Shown here: piece after piece, positions 52,593 through 62,766 of the stretch
Layout of the letters: the number at the start of each line of letters is the position of its first letter
How positions within the stretch are numbered: the stretch's first letter is position 1
Source of the DNA: Ureibacillus composti
Lineage (GTDB): Bacteria > Bacillota > Bacilli > Bacillales_A > Planococcaceae
Assembly (NCBI GenBank): GCA_030348875.1
Contig: JAUCEP010000002.1
Location: 3,869,501-3,933,500, forward strand
Length of the DNA: 64,000 bases
Direction: 5' to 3'
The notes under the pieces: model-generated
What the model was told of the DNA's origin: nothing
Databases searched by the model: none
Seen by the model: only the letters and a program-made list of their open reading frames with translations
Program-made: the position numbers and the translations under genes

Positions 52593-53024
52593 CTACTTTA
52601 CAAGTCCACCTCTTATTTTGTTTACACCAAATTCTAGATACCCTTTTAAACATGTTAACATGAATACCCAGCCTTCTTTATTATCAATAATTTGTTCAAG
52701 GAAATCATCAGCAGCTTCATTAAATCCTTCTTCCGTAACCTCAACAATTGTACTAGCACTTTCTTCAATCAAAAGAATGGTTACTATGTGACCTTCACCG
52801 TTCGAACCCCATTGAAAAACGATTTTTTTATCCACTTCAATATCAATTATCTTTATATCTACCACTGCATTGTATTCTTTATATACAATTGTAATCGTCT
52901 TCCCTTTTTCCCATCGCTCAGAACTTGTTGAAAACCAAAAGTTCCCGATCTTTTTAGGATTAACAAATGCTTCAAAGATTTCATTGGAAGATTTTTCAAT
53001 TCTCATCTTAGTGAGATTGTTCAT
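52593..53024 (-). CDS. SRPBCC / AHSA1 domain protein
   Basis: This 143-residue single-domain protein of the START-like fold opens with MRIEKSSNEIFEAFVNPKKIGNFWFS and has FQWGSNGEGHIVTILLIEE and DDFLEQIIDNKEGWVFMLTCLKGYLEFG, both typical of Aha1-like ligand-binding proteins. The ligand is unknown. GAGGAG lies about nine bases before the ATG. It belongs to the same superfamily as the broken gene at 45770-45955, but the two are not close copies. Confidence 0.82.
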   Translation of the reverse strand: MNNLTKMRIEKSSNEIFEAFVNPKKIGNFWFSTSSERWEKGKTITIVYKEYNAVVDIKIIDIEVDKKIVFQWGSNGEGHIVTILLIEESASTIVEVTEEGFNEAADDFLEQIIDNKEGWVFMLTCLKGYLEFGVNKIRGGLVK

Positions 53025-53210
53025 ATAGATCCACTCCTCATTTCAACTTATTTTAACTTTACACCCAAATATTAGCTAAGGGAAATTCCTTATATGAAGA
53101 ATATAAGATTCATGTTTGCACAAAAATTGAACAACCTATTAACAGTTCTTAATGATCCCCATTTATATATCATTTTAATTTCACACTTTTCCACGAAGGG
53201 AGTACTAACC

Positions 53211-53867
53211 TTGAAATTATTTCAAGTACGCAAAGGGCAATTTGTTTACTATAAAAACGAATTACACAGGGTCTATACAGTGAAACCTGTTTATAAAAAA
53301 TCCGTCCATCTTGTTCGGTTACGTGACTTAACGCAGCATTTGTGCAGTGCTGCTGAAGTTGATAGGTATCAACCGAAAGAGGGTGACAGCTTTATTTTCA
53401 ATCACAATGTTTTTACGCTTAATAAAGACCGAAAAGCTCAAGAAGGGGATTATATTTTAATAACCAATCCAGATCCAGATTATTTAGACCACTATTCATT
53501 AAACGAAATTGAAGTTGTAGATACAGTCGAAAATAAAGGCGTTATTACAAATAATTCAAATGGTATTCGTCATCATGAATATTTACTAATGGTCCCTGGG
53601 CGAACAGAAAATAGTAACCCAATTGAATTCCGAGATGTAAATCATTCAGAAGAAAATAATGTGAATGAAAGTGTTCCATCATTTGATATTTTTCTTCCAT
53701 CAATTGGAGATGTGTATAAGAAAAAAGATGAAGCCTCTTCCTTTGAATCAATGGTTGTCGCCATTAAAGGAAACATTATTTTTTTAGGCGGTGGCCTTGA
53801 AATAATTGAAGAAGAATTATTGGATAGTACTAAATGGGAATTTTTATATAACATTTTAGATCAATAA
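53211..53867 (+). CDS. Hypothetical protein
   Basis: This 218-residue protein of unknown function is soluble and beta-rich at the N-terminus (MKLFQVRKGQFVYYKNELHR, then VYTVKPVYKKSVHLVRLRDL). It has a middle part with DRKAQEGDYILITNPDPDYL and an acidic C-terminal tail. The open frame reaches back to 53094, but that extension is unlike protein. GAAGGG precedes a TTG at 53211 and the following residues look conserved, so I start there. It lies 56 bases before the BCCT transporter gene and may be co-transcribed. Confidence 0.62.
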   Translation: MKLFQVRKGQFVYYKNELHRVYTVKPVYKKSVHLVRLRDLTQHLCSAAEVDRYQPKEGDSFIFNHNVFTLNKDRKAQEGDYILITNPDPDYLDHYSLNEIEVVDTVENKGVITNNSNGIRHHEYLLMVPGRTENSNPIEFRDVNHSEENNVNESVPSFDIFLPSIGDVYKKKDEASSFESMVVAIKGNIIFLGGGLEIIEEELLDSTKWEFLYNILDQ

Positions 53868-53923
53868 TCCATATAACCAAAGATTCAAGTTGTATTTAAT
53901 GCTTTAGATTATTGGAGGTTTCA

Positions 53924-55441
53924 ATGGAAAAGTTTAAAGAAAAAAGTGTTTTAATCATCTCTTTGGCACTTACCCTTATTTTTATATTGTGGGGTATATT
54001 TTTTACAGACAATTTGGCAAAAGTAACGAATATTATTTATACGGGGTCGATTGATTATTTAGGTTGGGTATATATCGGGACAACCTTTTTCTTTGTTATT
54101 TTTTCAATCTACTTATTATTTTCTAAGTATGGGCATATTCGATTAGGAAAGCCAACTGACAAGCCAGACTTTAACACTGCTTCATGGCTTGCTATGTTGT
54201 TTGGAGCAGGTATGGGTATTGGGATTGTATATTGGGGCGTTGCCGAACCTGTCACGCACTATACTAAACCTCCATATGGTGAAGGATATACGATTGATGC
54301 CGCTAATACTGCAATGACATATACTTTTTTCCATTGGGGATTACACCCATGGGCGATTTATACAGTGATTGGACTAGCCCTTGCCTTCTTTCAATATAAC
54401 AAAAGATTGCCCGCGTCCATTAGTTCTGTATTTTACCCGATTTTGAAAGACCGTATTAACGGACCAATTGGGAAAACAATTGATATTCTTTCTGTATTTG
54501 CTACAGTTTTCGGTATTGCAACATCTCTTGGACTTGGAGCATTACAGGTTACGGCTGGTATGCATACAATCTTTAATGCACCTGATACGCTTATGGTTCA
54601 AATAATTGTAATTATTGTTGCAACAGTCATTTTCCTTATTTCGGTCAATACCGGCTTAGAAAGAGGGATTCAATATTTATCGAATAGCGCCATGATTATT
54701 TCATTTGCAATACTGTTGTTAATATTGATACTCGGTCCAACATTAACGATTGTAAAAGTATTTTTTAATACGACTGGACTTTATCTTAATAATTTTATAC
54801 AAATGAGTTTACGATTAAGACCTTTTGGTGAAGGTGAATGGATTGCAGCATGGACACTGTTTTACTGGGCATGGTGGATTGCATGGGCGCCATTTGTAGG
54901 AATGTTTATTGCTCGTATTTCAAGGGGACGCACAGTCAAGGAGTTTGTCATTGGCGTGTTAATAGTACCCACTATTGGTACTTGTCTCTGGATGTCCATT
55001 TTTGGTGGGGCAGCTCTAGATTTGGTTGTACATAACAACAACCATGATTTAGCCACTTATATTTCAGAAAATGTATCTTTAGCAATATTTACCTTCTTCG
55101 ACCAACTACCACTTAGCACTTTTCTTGGGATCCTTGGTTTTGCATTAGTCGCTATTTATTACATTACCGTAGCAGATACCGCAACATTTGTTTTAGGCAT
55201 GTTAAGTGAAGGTGGTACATTAAACCCTTCGAATAAAATTAAGATGACTTGGGGAGTTATTCAAAGTGCTGTTGCAGCTGTTTTACTAATATCTGGGGGA
55301 TTAGAGGTATTACAAACTGCATCTATTGCTGCTGCCCTTCCTTTTGCTTTTATCATGTTAGTAATGAGTTACTCTTTATTAAAAGGATTTAATGGAGAAC
55401 TTGAGATTCAAAGGAGAAAAAAACGCGTTAAAGAAACTTGA
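53924..55441 (+). CDS. BCCT family betaine/carnitine/choline-type transporter
   Basis: This 505-residue sodium-coupled osmolyte importer has about twelve helices. The family signatures are FGAGMGIGIVYWGVAEPV, FHWGLHPWAIYTVIGLALAF and FYWAWWIAWAPFVGMFIARI, which carries the tryptophans of the substrate box, followed by SRGRTVKEFV. Glycine betaine is the most likely substrate (OpuD-like), and osmotic induction is expected but not visible. GGAGG lies before the ATG at 53924; the TTG at 53912 precedes that site. It follows the unknown gene at 53211. Confidence 0.9.
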   Translation: MEKFKEKSVLIISLALTLIFILWGIFFTDNLAKVTNIIYTGSIDYLGWVYIGTTFFFVIFSIYLLFSKYGHIRLGKPTDKPDFNTASWLAMLFGAGMGIGIVYWGVAEPVTHYTKPPYGEGYTIDAANTAMTYTFFHWGLHPWAIYTVIGLALAFFQYNKRLPASISSVFYPILKDRINGPIGKTIDILSVFATVFGIATSLGLGALQVTAGMHTIFNAPDTLMVQIIVIIVATVIFLISVNTGLERGIQYLSNSAMIISFAILLLILILGPTLTIVKVFFNTTGLYLNNFIQMSLRLRPFGEGEWIAAWTLFYWAWWIAWAPFVGMFIARISRGRTVKEFVIGVLIVPTIGTCLWMSIFGGAALDLVVHNNNHDLATYISENVSLAIFTFFDQLPLSTFLGILGFALVAIYYITVADTATFVLGMLSEGGTLNPSNKIKMTWGVIQSAVAAVLLISGGLEVLQTASIAAALPFAFIMLVMSYSLLKGFNGELEIQRRKKRVKET

Positions 55442-55635
55442 AAAAGCTTAGCACACTCTCTTAGAGACTATGCTTTTTTGAAAAGTTAAAAATTGGATTG
55501 GTTTTTACACATTTTGGAATAAATATGTATCATAATGGTTAAACTTCAAATAAGTTAAGGACAACCTTTGCGTATGCTTAGATATCAAAAAGATAAAAAT
55601 GATAGTAGTAAAATCATTTCAAAAGGATGATATCC

Positions 55636-55938
55636 ATGAATAGACAAAAAGCTAAATTGAGCAATAATAAATCAAAAAAAATTGAAAATAAAATTTCAGA
55701 ACTAACAATCTTAAGTATTTTTGCGTTCGCAATCATTATGGCATTCTTAAGTTCCATTTCAATCCAACCCAATTTGACGAGCATTGAGTTTTATTTTCTT
55801 TTACTTGTGGTAGTTGTCTTTCTATATAAACCTTCAAGATTAATTATACTAAGAAGTATTTTTTATTTATTCAGAATCACATTGAGTTCGGTTAAAACAA
55901 TTTTTTCAACAGCATTTTCATTTATATTAAAACATTAA
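55636..55938 (+). CDS. Small membrane protein, hypothetical
   Basis: This 100-residue protein has a basic, polar N-terminus (MNRQKAKLSNNKSKKIENKI). Two hydrophobic segments lie at about residues 28-46 and 55-72, and the last part is hydrophobic and basic. AAAAGG lies nine bases before the ATG at 55636. I do not recognise the family. It could be a small membrane-associated regulator or stress protein. It is followed by a bidirectional terminator shared with the PAS-GGDEF-EAL gene. Confidence 0.5.
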   Translation: MNRQKAKLSNNKSKKIENKISELTILSIFAFAIIMAFLSSISIQPNLTSIEFYFLLLVVVVFLYKPSRLIILRSIFYLFRITLSSVKTIFSTAFSFILKH

Positions 55939-55967
55939 CGAGTGACATCTTAATAATTTTCTCTTAC

Positions 55968-56014
55968 AAAAAAATGGCTGAACAGAAAATATCATCTTCT
56001 GTCAGCCCTTTTTT
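55968..56014. terminator. Bidirectional terminator
   Basis: Arms GGCTGAACAGAA / TTCTGTCAGCC (one bulge) flanked by an A-run and a T-run, lying between convergent genes. Confidence 0.82.
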
Positions 56015-58775
56015 ATGATCTTTGAAATAAAAATTGAGTTTCGAATTCTTCAATCGAACAAGGTTTACCGAAATAATAACCTTGTATATGGTAACAATTT
56101 TGTTCAAGTAAATACATAAGCTCTTCTTTTGTTTCAACACCTTCGGCAATAACATCCATCTTTAAATGTTGGGCCATTTTAATCATTGCTGTTGTAATAC
56201 TGGCATTTTCAGATTTTGAAGAAATATTTTGAATAAAAGATCGATCAATTTTGATTCCATCAATATTAAAGGTTTTTAAATAGTTGAACGAAGAATAACC
56301 CGTACCAAAATCATCAATATAAATCTTTACTCCTAATTCTTTTAAATCACGTAAGGTTTGGAGAATGTACTCTTCATTCTTCATAATCGAGTTTTCCGTA
56401 ATCTCAATCTCTAACCATTTTCCCTCTAATTGAAATTCATCTAATAGATTTTGCAAATCTTTTGCAAATTCTTTTTGCAAAAATCGTTGGGAACTAATAT
56501 TTACACTGATTGGTATTAATGGGATTCCCGCTTCTCTCCACGCAACTAATTGCTCACAAACTTTCCGTTTCATCCATTTCCCTAAAGGAATAATTAACCC
56601 TGTTTCTTCTGCAAGTGGAATAAAATCTCCAGGTGAAATAAGCCCCATAACTGGATGCTCCCAACGAATCAGTGCCTCAGCACTAATTGTTTCTCCTGTC
56701 AGTGCATTCACACGTGGTTGAAAATGAGCAATAAATTCATTATTAAGAATAGCCTTTCTTAAATCTCTTTCTAAGAAGAATAATTGCTCACTCTTTCTTC
56801 TCATGGACTCGTCGTAGATCTGGTAAGTATTGCGTCCAAGCTCTTTTGATTGATATAACGCTATATCTGCCCGCTTCATTAATTCAACTACCGTTGTTCC
56901 ACTAGTAGGGTAAATACTAATTCCTATACTAGCTGTAATAAATAGTTCATGTTTTTCTATATAATAAGGTTTTGCAAGGTTTCTGCCAATTGTTTCTGCT
57001 AATAAAACTAATTCACTATTCGATTCTAATTTTGGACAAAGAACCATAAATTCATCGCCACCCATACGAGCTGCAAAGAAATTAGTCTCATCAATAGTTT
57101 CCAATAAACGGCTAGCAATTTGTGCTAATAGTTGGTCGCCAATTAAATGTCCTAAAGAATCATTAATAAATTTAAAACGGTCTAAATCAATCATTAGAAT
57201 TGCAAGTTGTGAATTAGTTTCCTCTGCATCTATTATAGAGTCACAAAGGTTTTGATTCATCCCTCTTCTATTTAGAAGTTTAGTTAATTCATCATGATGG
57301 GCTAAATAGGCATTCGTTTCTTGTACCCGTTTATTTTCAGTTATATCTTTTCCAATAAAATAAATACCTTTTATATTTCCATCAATTACTATAGGGAGTA
57401 AGGTCATATTCAAACATAACTTTTCACCATTTTGAATCATTTCAAGTTCAAAATATTGTATTTCGCCTTGACCTGCTTTTTTCAAATAACTATTAATATA
57501 GCCCAAATTTTCATATTGGATTATATCTTCAATTGTTAGATTTTGCTTTAGCTCATTGCTTATTCCAAAAAGCTCTTTTGTCTTTGGATTTATATCGATA
57601 ATATTGCCATTTACATCAAAGACAACAATATAATCGTGACTATATTTAAATAAAGACTGATATTGTTCTTGATTTACTTGAAGCTCCCTTTGTGTTGTAC
57701 GTAATTCAGAAACATCTAACACAGAGCAAACTATTTCTGTTACTACACCTTTATGTTTAACTGGAGTTACGTCTACATAAATAAGCTTTCCTTGAAGTTC
57801 AATTTCATAATTCACTCGTTTTCCTTCTTTAAAAGCCTTTTCATAATGATTGTATTTCATTTTTGCCATTTCTTCTGGGAAAACATCAAAAGGAGTTTGG
57901 TTTTGGAGCCTTTCTTTCGTAGTACCAATTTCATTCATTAGTTTTCCTGCTGCCATTGTGTATATTAAATTTCCATTAGCATCTTTTTTCATTTTGAATA
58001 TGCCATTTTGTAAGTTTTCTATCGTATCCATAAAGTTGATTTGCAACGCTTGTTCCATCTTTACCCGTTTCGTTATATCGTTACGAACACTTACAAACTT
58101 ATAAGCTTTTCCCTCGTCATCCAAAAAGGGAACAATGGTTGTATGATGCCAATATAAAGCTCCATCTTTAGATTTGTTTTGAATTTCTCCTCGCCAAACC
58201 TTTCCACTTTTAATGATATCCCACATTTCGCGGAAAAACTCATTAGGATGAAACCCTGAATTTAAAATACGATGGGTTTTCCCTATCACTTCTTCTTCTG
58301 AATATTTCGTCATATTACAAAAGTTTTTATTAACCATTGTTATTACACCATTTCCATCCGTAACAGAAACATTAGAAGATTCATTTATAGCTAATTCGAT
58401 ATCCTCAATCTCTTTAATTAGTCTTGTTAAGTGTTCATCATCCATTTTTTTATCTTCCACTGCTTTTTTTAAAAGTAAGACATCATATACTTCCTGTCCA
58501 AACGGTAAAGAGTGAATTTGAAGGTTGATTGATAGTTGTTGATTGTTATTTTTTATCTCAATGAGATGATCTGCTTTTACATTGTCAAAACGATTTATTA
58601 GCAAGTTAATACTGCGCCCTACGAAATCAATTGCCGAAATACTGAGAAACCTTTCAGCAGTAGGGTTCAAATATACAATTTCCCCAATATTATTAATAAC
58701 TAATATACAGTCAGCTACGTTGCTAAATAAATTAAAAAATAGTTCATCATTATTATAATTAGTTATCAATTTCAT
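56013..58775 (-). CDS. Multi-PAS GGDEF-EAL cyclic di-GMP protein
   Basis: This 920-residue cytoplasmic protein has no membrane helix. About four PAS domains (residues 10-110, 130-245, 255-355 and 365-480) precede GGDEF (about 490-645) with the canonical RMGGDEF and DLDRFKFINDSLGH. A complete EAL domain (about 660-910) has AEALIRWEHP, NISSQRF, EIEITE, DDFGTGYSS, KIDRSF, AEGVE and QGYYFGKP. Both domains look active, so net activity may be switched by PAS ligands. The RxxD inhibitory site before GGDEF is not seen. AAGAGG precedes the ATG. Confidence 0.9.
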   Translation of the reverse strand: MKLITNYNNDELFFNLFSNVADCILVINNIGEIVYLNPTAERFLSISAIDFVGRSINLLINRFDNVKADHLIEIKNNNQQLSINLQIHSLPFGQEVYDVLLLKKAVEDKKMDDEHLTRLIKEIEDIELAINESSNVSVTDGNGVITMVNKNFCNMTKYSEEEVIGKTHRILNSGFHPNEFFREMWDIIKSGKVWRGEIQNKSKDGALYWHHTTIVPFLDDEGKAYKFVSVRNDITKRVKMEQALQINFMDTIENLQNGIFKMKKDANGNLIYTMAAGKLMNEIGTTKERLQNQTPFDVFPEEMAKMKYNHYEKAFKEGKRVNYEIELQGKLIYVDVTPVKHKGVVTEIVCSVLDVSELRTTQRELQVNQEQYQSLFKYSHDYIVVFDVNGNIIDINPKTKELFGISNELKQNLTIEDIIQYENLGYINSYLKKAGQGEIQYFELEMIQNGEKLCLNMTLLPIVIDGNIKGIYFIGKDITENKRVQETNAYLAHHDELTKLLNRRGMNQNLCDSIIDAEETNSQLAILMIDLDRFKFINDSLGHLIGDQLLAQIASRLLETIDETNFFAARMGGDEFMVLCPKLESNSELVLLAETIGRNLAKPYYIEKHELFITASIGISIYPTSGTTVVELMKRADIALYQSKELGRNTYQIYDESMRRKSEQLFFLERDLRKAILNNEFIAHFQPRVNALTGETISAEALIRWEHPVMGLISPGDFIPLAEETGLIIPLGKWMKRKVCEQLVAWREAGIPLIPISVNISSQRFLQKEFAKDLQNLLDEFQLEGKWLEIEITENSIMKNEEYILQTLRDLKELGVKIYIDDFGTGYSSFNYLKTFNIDGIKIDRSFIQNISSKSENASITTAMIKMAQHLKMDVIAEGVETKEELMYLLEQNCYHIQGYYFGKPCSIEEFETQFLFQRS

Positions 58776-59076
58776 TTGAGCCTCTTTTCCTCTATAACAT
58801 TAAAACCTTAGTCTAAAGTAACAAATATACACTTTTTATTTTCTACGAAAACCACCCATTTGCATAGCACTAAAATAATAGGAATAATTTCCTATCGAAG
58901 GAGTTAATTACTAGTAATTTTAATAAACAAAACGATTAAATTTATAATGGAGATGATAGTCGATATGGGATTATAGGGGTCTCAAATCTTTCTAAAACCA
59001 GAGTTTTTAATAGTTTTATTTACCGTGCTTTTTTCATACCTATTAATAGGACTATTAAAACGAATGGAGGGCCACT
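58776..59076. other. Intergenic region between divergent genes
   Basis: About 300 bases of AT-rich DNA between the PAS-GGDEF-EAL gene and the membrane protein at 59077. No riboswitch, repeat or credible small reading frame was recognised. Confidence 0.5.
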
Positions 59077-59538
59077 GTGAAAAGAAAAATAGGTAGTAAA
59101 ACGGAATTATTATTCTATACTGCGTGTCTAATCATTGCATTTAGTTTCATTGTAATTTCTACCATACTATCATCTTCTATCCTTCAAAACTTAGATTTGA
59201 ATAGGTCTTTAATTGAGCTTTTGTTTCAGAGTGAAACGGAATTTAGTTATGGATGGAGTTTGATTCTTCCGATGCTTTTACTTCTCACTGGGGTTTCTAT
59301 ATTAATTTTCTTGTTAGGAAAGATTGTAAAATCAATTATTTATCAAAGTGATTCTAAATTGAATAAAATAATCATGTCTCTCCTAGCAGGAGTACTCGTT
59401 ACGATTTTAGTAAAGGCCTTTCAGAGCAGCTGGGAATTACTAATTTTGAATTTAAAATACATTATCATTGCTATCTTTCTCATCGTGACTTTCTTTACGA
59501 TCATTAACCAATTTGCACGTCAGAGGAATTATGAATAA
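59077..59538 (+). CDS. Hypothetical membrane protein
   Basis: This 153-residue protein has four predicted hydrophobic segments: about residues 12-34 (FYTACLIIAFSFIVISTIL), 58-80, 100-115 and 125-145. It has few charged residues between them and no recognised motif. GTG start six bases after GGAGGG. The gene stands between the PAS-GGDEF-EAL gene (divergent) and the dehydrogenase gene downstream, 104 bases away. Function is unknown. Confidence 0.6.
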   Translation: MKRKIGSKTELLFYTACLIIAFSFIVISTILSSSILQNLDLNRSLIELLFQSETEFSYGWSLILPMLLLLTGVSILIFLLGKIVKSIIYQSDSKLNKIIMSLLAGVLVTILVKAFQSSWELLILNLKYIIIAIFLIVTFFTIINQFARQRNYE

Positions 59539-59642
59539 TCAAAGCCCATTGAAACGGAAACAGTATTTAGTCTATCTATAATAACTACCCACTTTATGGT
59601 ATATTTTAATAGATTGAAAGTTCAAAAAAAGGGGATTTGAAT

Positions 59643-60692
59643 ATGCAAACATATAAAATAGCAGTAATTCCAGGTGACGGTATTGGGAAAGAGGTTGTTC
59701 CTGCAGCCATTGAAGTGTTGGATAAAATCGCGGAACTATATGGAGGTTTTCAATTTGAATGGACATACTTCCCATGGGGCTGTGATTATTATTTAGAACA
59801 TGGTGAAATGATGCCTGAAGATGGCATTGAAATTTTAAAGCAATATGATCAGATCTTTTTAGGTGCAGTTGGGATGCCTGACTTAGTCCCAGATCATATT
59901 TCACTTTGGGGATTACTCATTAAAATACGACGTGGAATGAAGCAATCCATTAACGTCCGCCCTGCAAAACTTCTTGCCGGACTAGAGTCGCCATTAAAAA
60001 ATCCCCAAAACTTTGATATTACAGTTGTACGTGAAAATTCTGAAGGCGAATACTCGGATAGTGGCGGTCGAATTCACCAAGGAGTCGACGAAATTGCCAT
60101 TCAGAATGCAGTTTTCACACGAAAAGGCACTGAGCGAGCAATGCGTTATGCCTTTGAACTAGCTAAAAACTCACGTAATCACGTGACAAGTGCAACGAAA
60201 TCAAACGGCCTGACATACTCCATGCCATTTTGGGATGAAGTATTTGAAAATGTGAAAAAGGATTTTCCTGAAATAAATACAGCAGTTAATCATATTGATG
60301 CGTTAGCAGCCTTTTTTGTTATGAAACCTCAAGCTTTTGACGTAATTGTTGCCTCAAATTTATTTGGTGATATCTTAACTGATTTAGGCGGTGCTATTAT
60401 GGGTAGTATCGGAATAGCTCCTGCTGCAAACTTAAATATCGAGCGTGAATACCCATCGATGTTTGAGCCTGTGCACGGCTCAGCACCTGATATTGCAGGT
60501 CAAGGCATTGCTAATCCAATCGGTCAAATTTGGACTGGTAAGATGATGCTAGACTTCTTAGGACATCAGGAAGCTGGTGCTCGTGTGTTAAAAGCAATCG
60601 AAGAAACTTTATCCTCAGGAATCAAAACTGGCGATTTAGGTGGCACTTCCACTCTTTTAGATGTTAAAAATGCAATCTTAAGCCATTTATAA
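59643..60692 (+). CDS. Tartrate / D-malate dehydrogenase-like protein
   Basis: This 349-residue NAD-dependent decarboxylating dehydrogenase of the isopropylmalate dehydrogenase superfamily is most like TtuC/DmlA (B. subtilis YcsA). Landmarks are VIPGDGIGKEVVPAA, FLGAVGMPDLVPDHISLWG (the tartrate/malate-type substrate loop) and VRENSEGEYSDSGGRI. SNLFGDILTDLGGAIMG and EPVHGSAPDIAGQ carry the metal and NAD sites. AAGGGG lies eight bases before the ATG at 59643. It is a single gene with a terminator. D-malate or tartrate is the probable substrate. Confidence 0.87.
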   Translation: MQTYKIAVIPGDGIGKEVVPAAIEVLDKIAELYGGFQFEWTYFPWGCDYYLEHGEMMPEDGIEILKQYDQIFLGAVGMPDLVPDHISLWGLLIKIRRGMKQSINVRPAKLLAGLESPLKNPQNFDITVVRENSEGEYSDSGGRIHQGVDEIAIQNAVFTRKGTERAMRYAFELAKNSRNHVTSATKSNGLTYSMPFWDEVFENVKKDFPEINTAVNHIDALAAFFVMKPQAFDVIVASNLFGDILTDLGGAIMGSIGIAPAANLNIEREYPSMFEPVHGSAPDIAGQGIANPIGQIWTGKMMLDFLGHQEAGARVLKAIEETLSSGIKTGDLGGTSTLLDVKNAILSHL

Positions 60693-60736
60693 AAGGTGTG
60701 TCTTATACTTTTTATAAAAAAATAAATCATTCTTTT

Positions 60737-60777
60737 TGTCCATCATTGCAAACTATGATGGACATTTTTATTTTTTC
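60737..60777 (+). terminator. Terminator after the tartrate dehydrogenase gene
   Basis: Perfect arms TGTCCATCAT / ATGATGGACA with an eight-base loop, then a T-rich tail. The remaining 220 bases up to the next gene show no recognised element apart from the promoter that must be there. Confidence 0.88.
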
Positions 60778-61001
60778 CTTTTTATTCACCATAACCTTCC
60801 ATAAACTAAACATTCTTACCCAACCTCCTCTTCCCTCTTTTTAAGCACTGATTTCCTATAACGAATGGCAAATAAATATTATATATGAAAAATTTCTTAC
60901 ATTTCTAACTTTCTTAGTAATTAACTTGAGCTCCGTTAAAACAACAGTTAAAATGAAAAAGCTGAATTATAAAATATTTTAGAATATATGGAGGTCTTTC
61001 C

Positions 61002-61502
61002 ATGAAATTAAATGCAATGGAAATGGAAATAGTTGAAATACTAGAAAAAGACGCGCGGATTGCGATAGAAGATCTTGCTAAGATGATTGGGATCAGCGTG
61101 GAAGAAACAGTACAGTCCATTAAAAAACTTGAAGAAAATAAAGTAATTGTTGAATATATTTCAATTGTTGACTGGACAAAAGTTGAAGAACATCCTGGAG
61201 TAACTGCTATGATCGATGTAAAAGTAACACCTAAACGAGGTGTAGGTTTTAATGAGATTGCAGAAAGAATTTATCGTTTTGACGAAGTTAGTTCTGTTTA
61301 TTTAATGTCAGGTACTTATGACCTATCAGTGATCGTTGAAGGAAAGTCTATGAACGAAGTTGCACACTTTGTATCACAAAAACTTTCTACTTTAGATTCT
61401 GTCCTTTCAACAACAACACATTTTATTTTGAAAAAATATAAGCATGACGGAATCATTTTTGAAACAGAAAATAAAGACAAAAGAATAGTGGTGTCACCTT
61501 AA
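61002..61502 (+). CDS. alaR: Lrp/AsnC family regulator (AlaR-like)
   Basis: This 166-residue protein has an N-terminal helix-turn-helix (IVEILEKDARIAIEDLAKMI, then GISVEETVQSIKKLEENKVI) and a C-terminal ligand-binding RAM domain (AMIDVKVTPKRGVGFNEIA, GTYDLSVIVEGKSMNEVA). It overlaps the aminotransferase gene by one base (TAATG), like the alaR-alaT (yugG-yugH) pair of B. subtilis, where AlaR activates alanine synthesis. The symbol is by similarity and context. GGAGG precedes the ATG. Confidence 0.85.
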   Translation: MKLNAMEMEIVEILEKDARIAIEDLAKMIGISVEETVQSIKKLEENKVIVEYISIVDWTKVEEHPGVTAMIDVKVTPKRGVGFNEIAERIYRFDEVSSVYLMSGTYDLSVIVEGKSMNEVAHFVSQKLSTLDSVLSTTTHFILKKYKHDGIIFETENKDKRIVVSP

Positions 61503-62683
61503 TGGAATCAACAAAAAGTCCATATGTATCAAAATTAGCTAACGATTTAAAACCATCTGGCATTCGCCGTTTTTTTGATTTGGCAGCAGGAATGGAAGGC
61601 GTTATTTCTCTTGGTGTGGGCGAACCTGATTTTGTTACGCCTTGGCATGTAAGAGAAGCTGCCATTAGTTCCCTTGAACAAGGTTATACTTCTTATACGC
61701 CAAACGCAGGTTTATTAGAGTTACGTGAGGAAATCGCAAATTATATGCGAGATCGGTTTAATGTTGAATATTCACCAGTAACAGATATCATTGTAACCGT
61801 TGGGGCAAGTTCTGCAATTGATCTTGCCATGCGAACAATCCTAGACCCAGGTGATGAAGTCATTATTGTAGAACCATGCTTTGTTTCTTATGTTCCTACG
61901 GTTGAATTGGCTGGTGGAGTAGCTATTCAAGTTCAAGCATTAAAAGAAAATGAATTTAAAATACTACCAAGTCAAATAGAAAAAGTTATTACGAACAAAA
62001 CAAAGGCCATTATGCTTTGTTCCCCTAATAATCCGACTGGTACAATGTTAAGTAAAAGCGAATTAGAAGGAATAGCTGATTTAGCGAAAAAGAATGATTT
62101 ATTAATTATTGCCGATGAAATTTATGCTGAGCTTTCGTACGATGAAGAGTATACAAGTATGGCTGCCATTGAAGGCATGCACGAAAGAACAATTTTAGTT
62201 AATGGGTTCTCAAAAGGTTTTGCTATGACAGGTTGGAGACTTGGCTTTGTTTGTGCGCCTCCTGAGATTTCAAGTGCCATGTTAAAAATCCATCAATACG
62301 CTTTGATGTGTGCCTCTACAATGTCTCAATATGCTGCCATTGAAGCACTAAAAAATGGTCGTCCAGATGTAGATGAAATGGTTAAGAGCTATCGTAGACG
62401 TCGAAATTATATTGTTCAATCCTTTAATGAGATTGGTTTAGAATGTCATGTCCCTGGTGGTGCATTTTATGCCTTTCCTTCCATTACATCAACAGGATTA
62501 ACTTCGCAACAGTTTGCTGAACAATTGTTGATGAAAGAAGGGGTAGCAGTTGTCCCTGGAGACGTATTTGGTGAAAGTGGTGAAGGCCATATCCGCTGTT
62601 CTTATGCTTCTTCTTTAGAACAATTGTCAGAAGCCGTTAAAAGAATTAAACGCTTTATTGATCATTTAGACGAGGAACGTTAA
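61502..62683 (+). CDS. alaT: Alanine-type aminotransferase (AlaT-like)
   Basis: This 393-residue PLP enzyme of fold type I, class I/II, has the PLP lysine Lys238 in NGFSKGFAMTGWRLGF. Cofactor contacts are in GASSAIDLAM, SPNNPTGT and ADEIYAELSYD, and the carboxylate-binding arginine is in HIRCSYASS. Length and the paired Lrp gene match B. subtilis AlaT (YugH). It probably converts pyruvate and glutamate to alanine. It is translationally coupled to the regulator gene and ended by the hairpin at 62703. Confidence 0.88.
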   Translation: MESTKSPYVSKLANDLKPSGIRRFFDLAAGMEGVISLGVGEPDFVTPWHVREAAISSLEQGYTSYTPNAGLLELREEIANYMRDRFNVEYSPVTDIIVTVGASSAIDLAMRTILDPGDEVIIVEPCFVSYVPTVELAGGVAIQVQALKENEFKILPSQIEKVITNKTKAIMLCSPNNPTGTMLSKSELEGIADLAKKNDLLIIADEIYAELSYDEEYTSMAAIEGMHERTILVNGFSKGFAMTGWRLGFVCAPPEISSAMLKIHQYALMCASTMSQYAAIEALKNGRPDVDEMVKSYRRRRNYIVQSFNEIGLECHVPGGAFYAFPSITSTGLTSQQFAEQLLMKEGVAVVPGDVFGESGEGHIRCSYASSLEQLSEAVKRIKRFIDHLDEER

Positions 62684-62702
62684 TTCACCTTGAAAGAATC
62701 TT

Positions 62703-62740
62703 TAGACTGCCTTTGGATACATCATAGGCGGTCTTTTTTT
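62703..62740 (+). terminator. Terminator of alaR-alaT
   Basis: Arms AGACTGCCT / AGGCGGTCT (one wobble pair) with a 13-base loop, then seven U residues. Confidence 0.85.
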
Positions 62741-62766
62741 CTTATTATCCGGATTATCATAAACGC

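Noticed and set aside
55441-55480. A weak hairpin after the BCCT transporter gene
   Set aside because: The arms pair poorly; I could not support a terminator call although a T-run follows.
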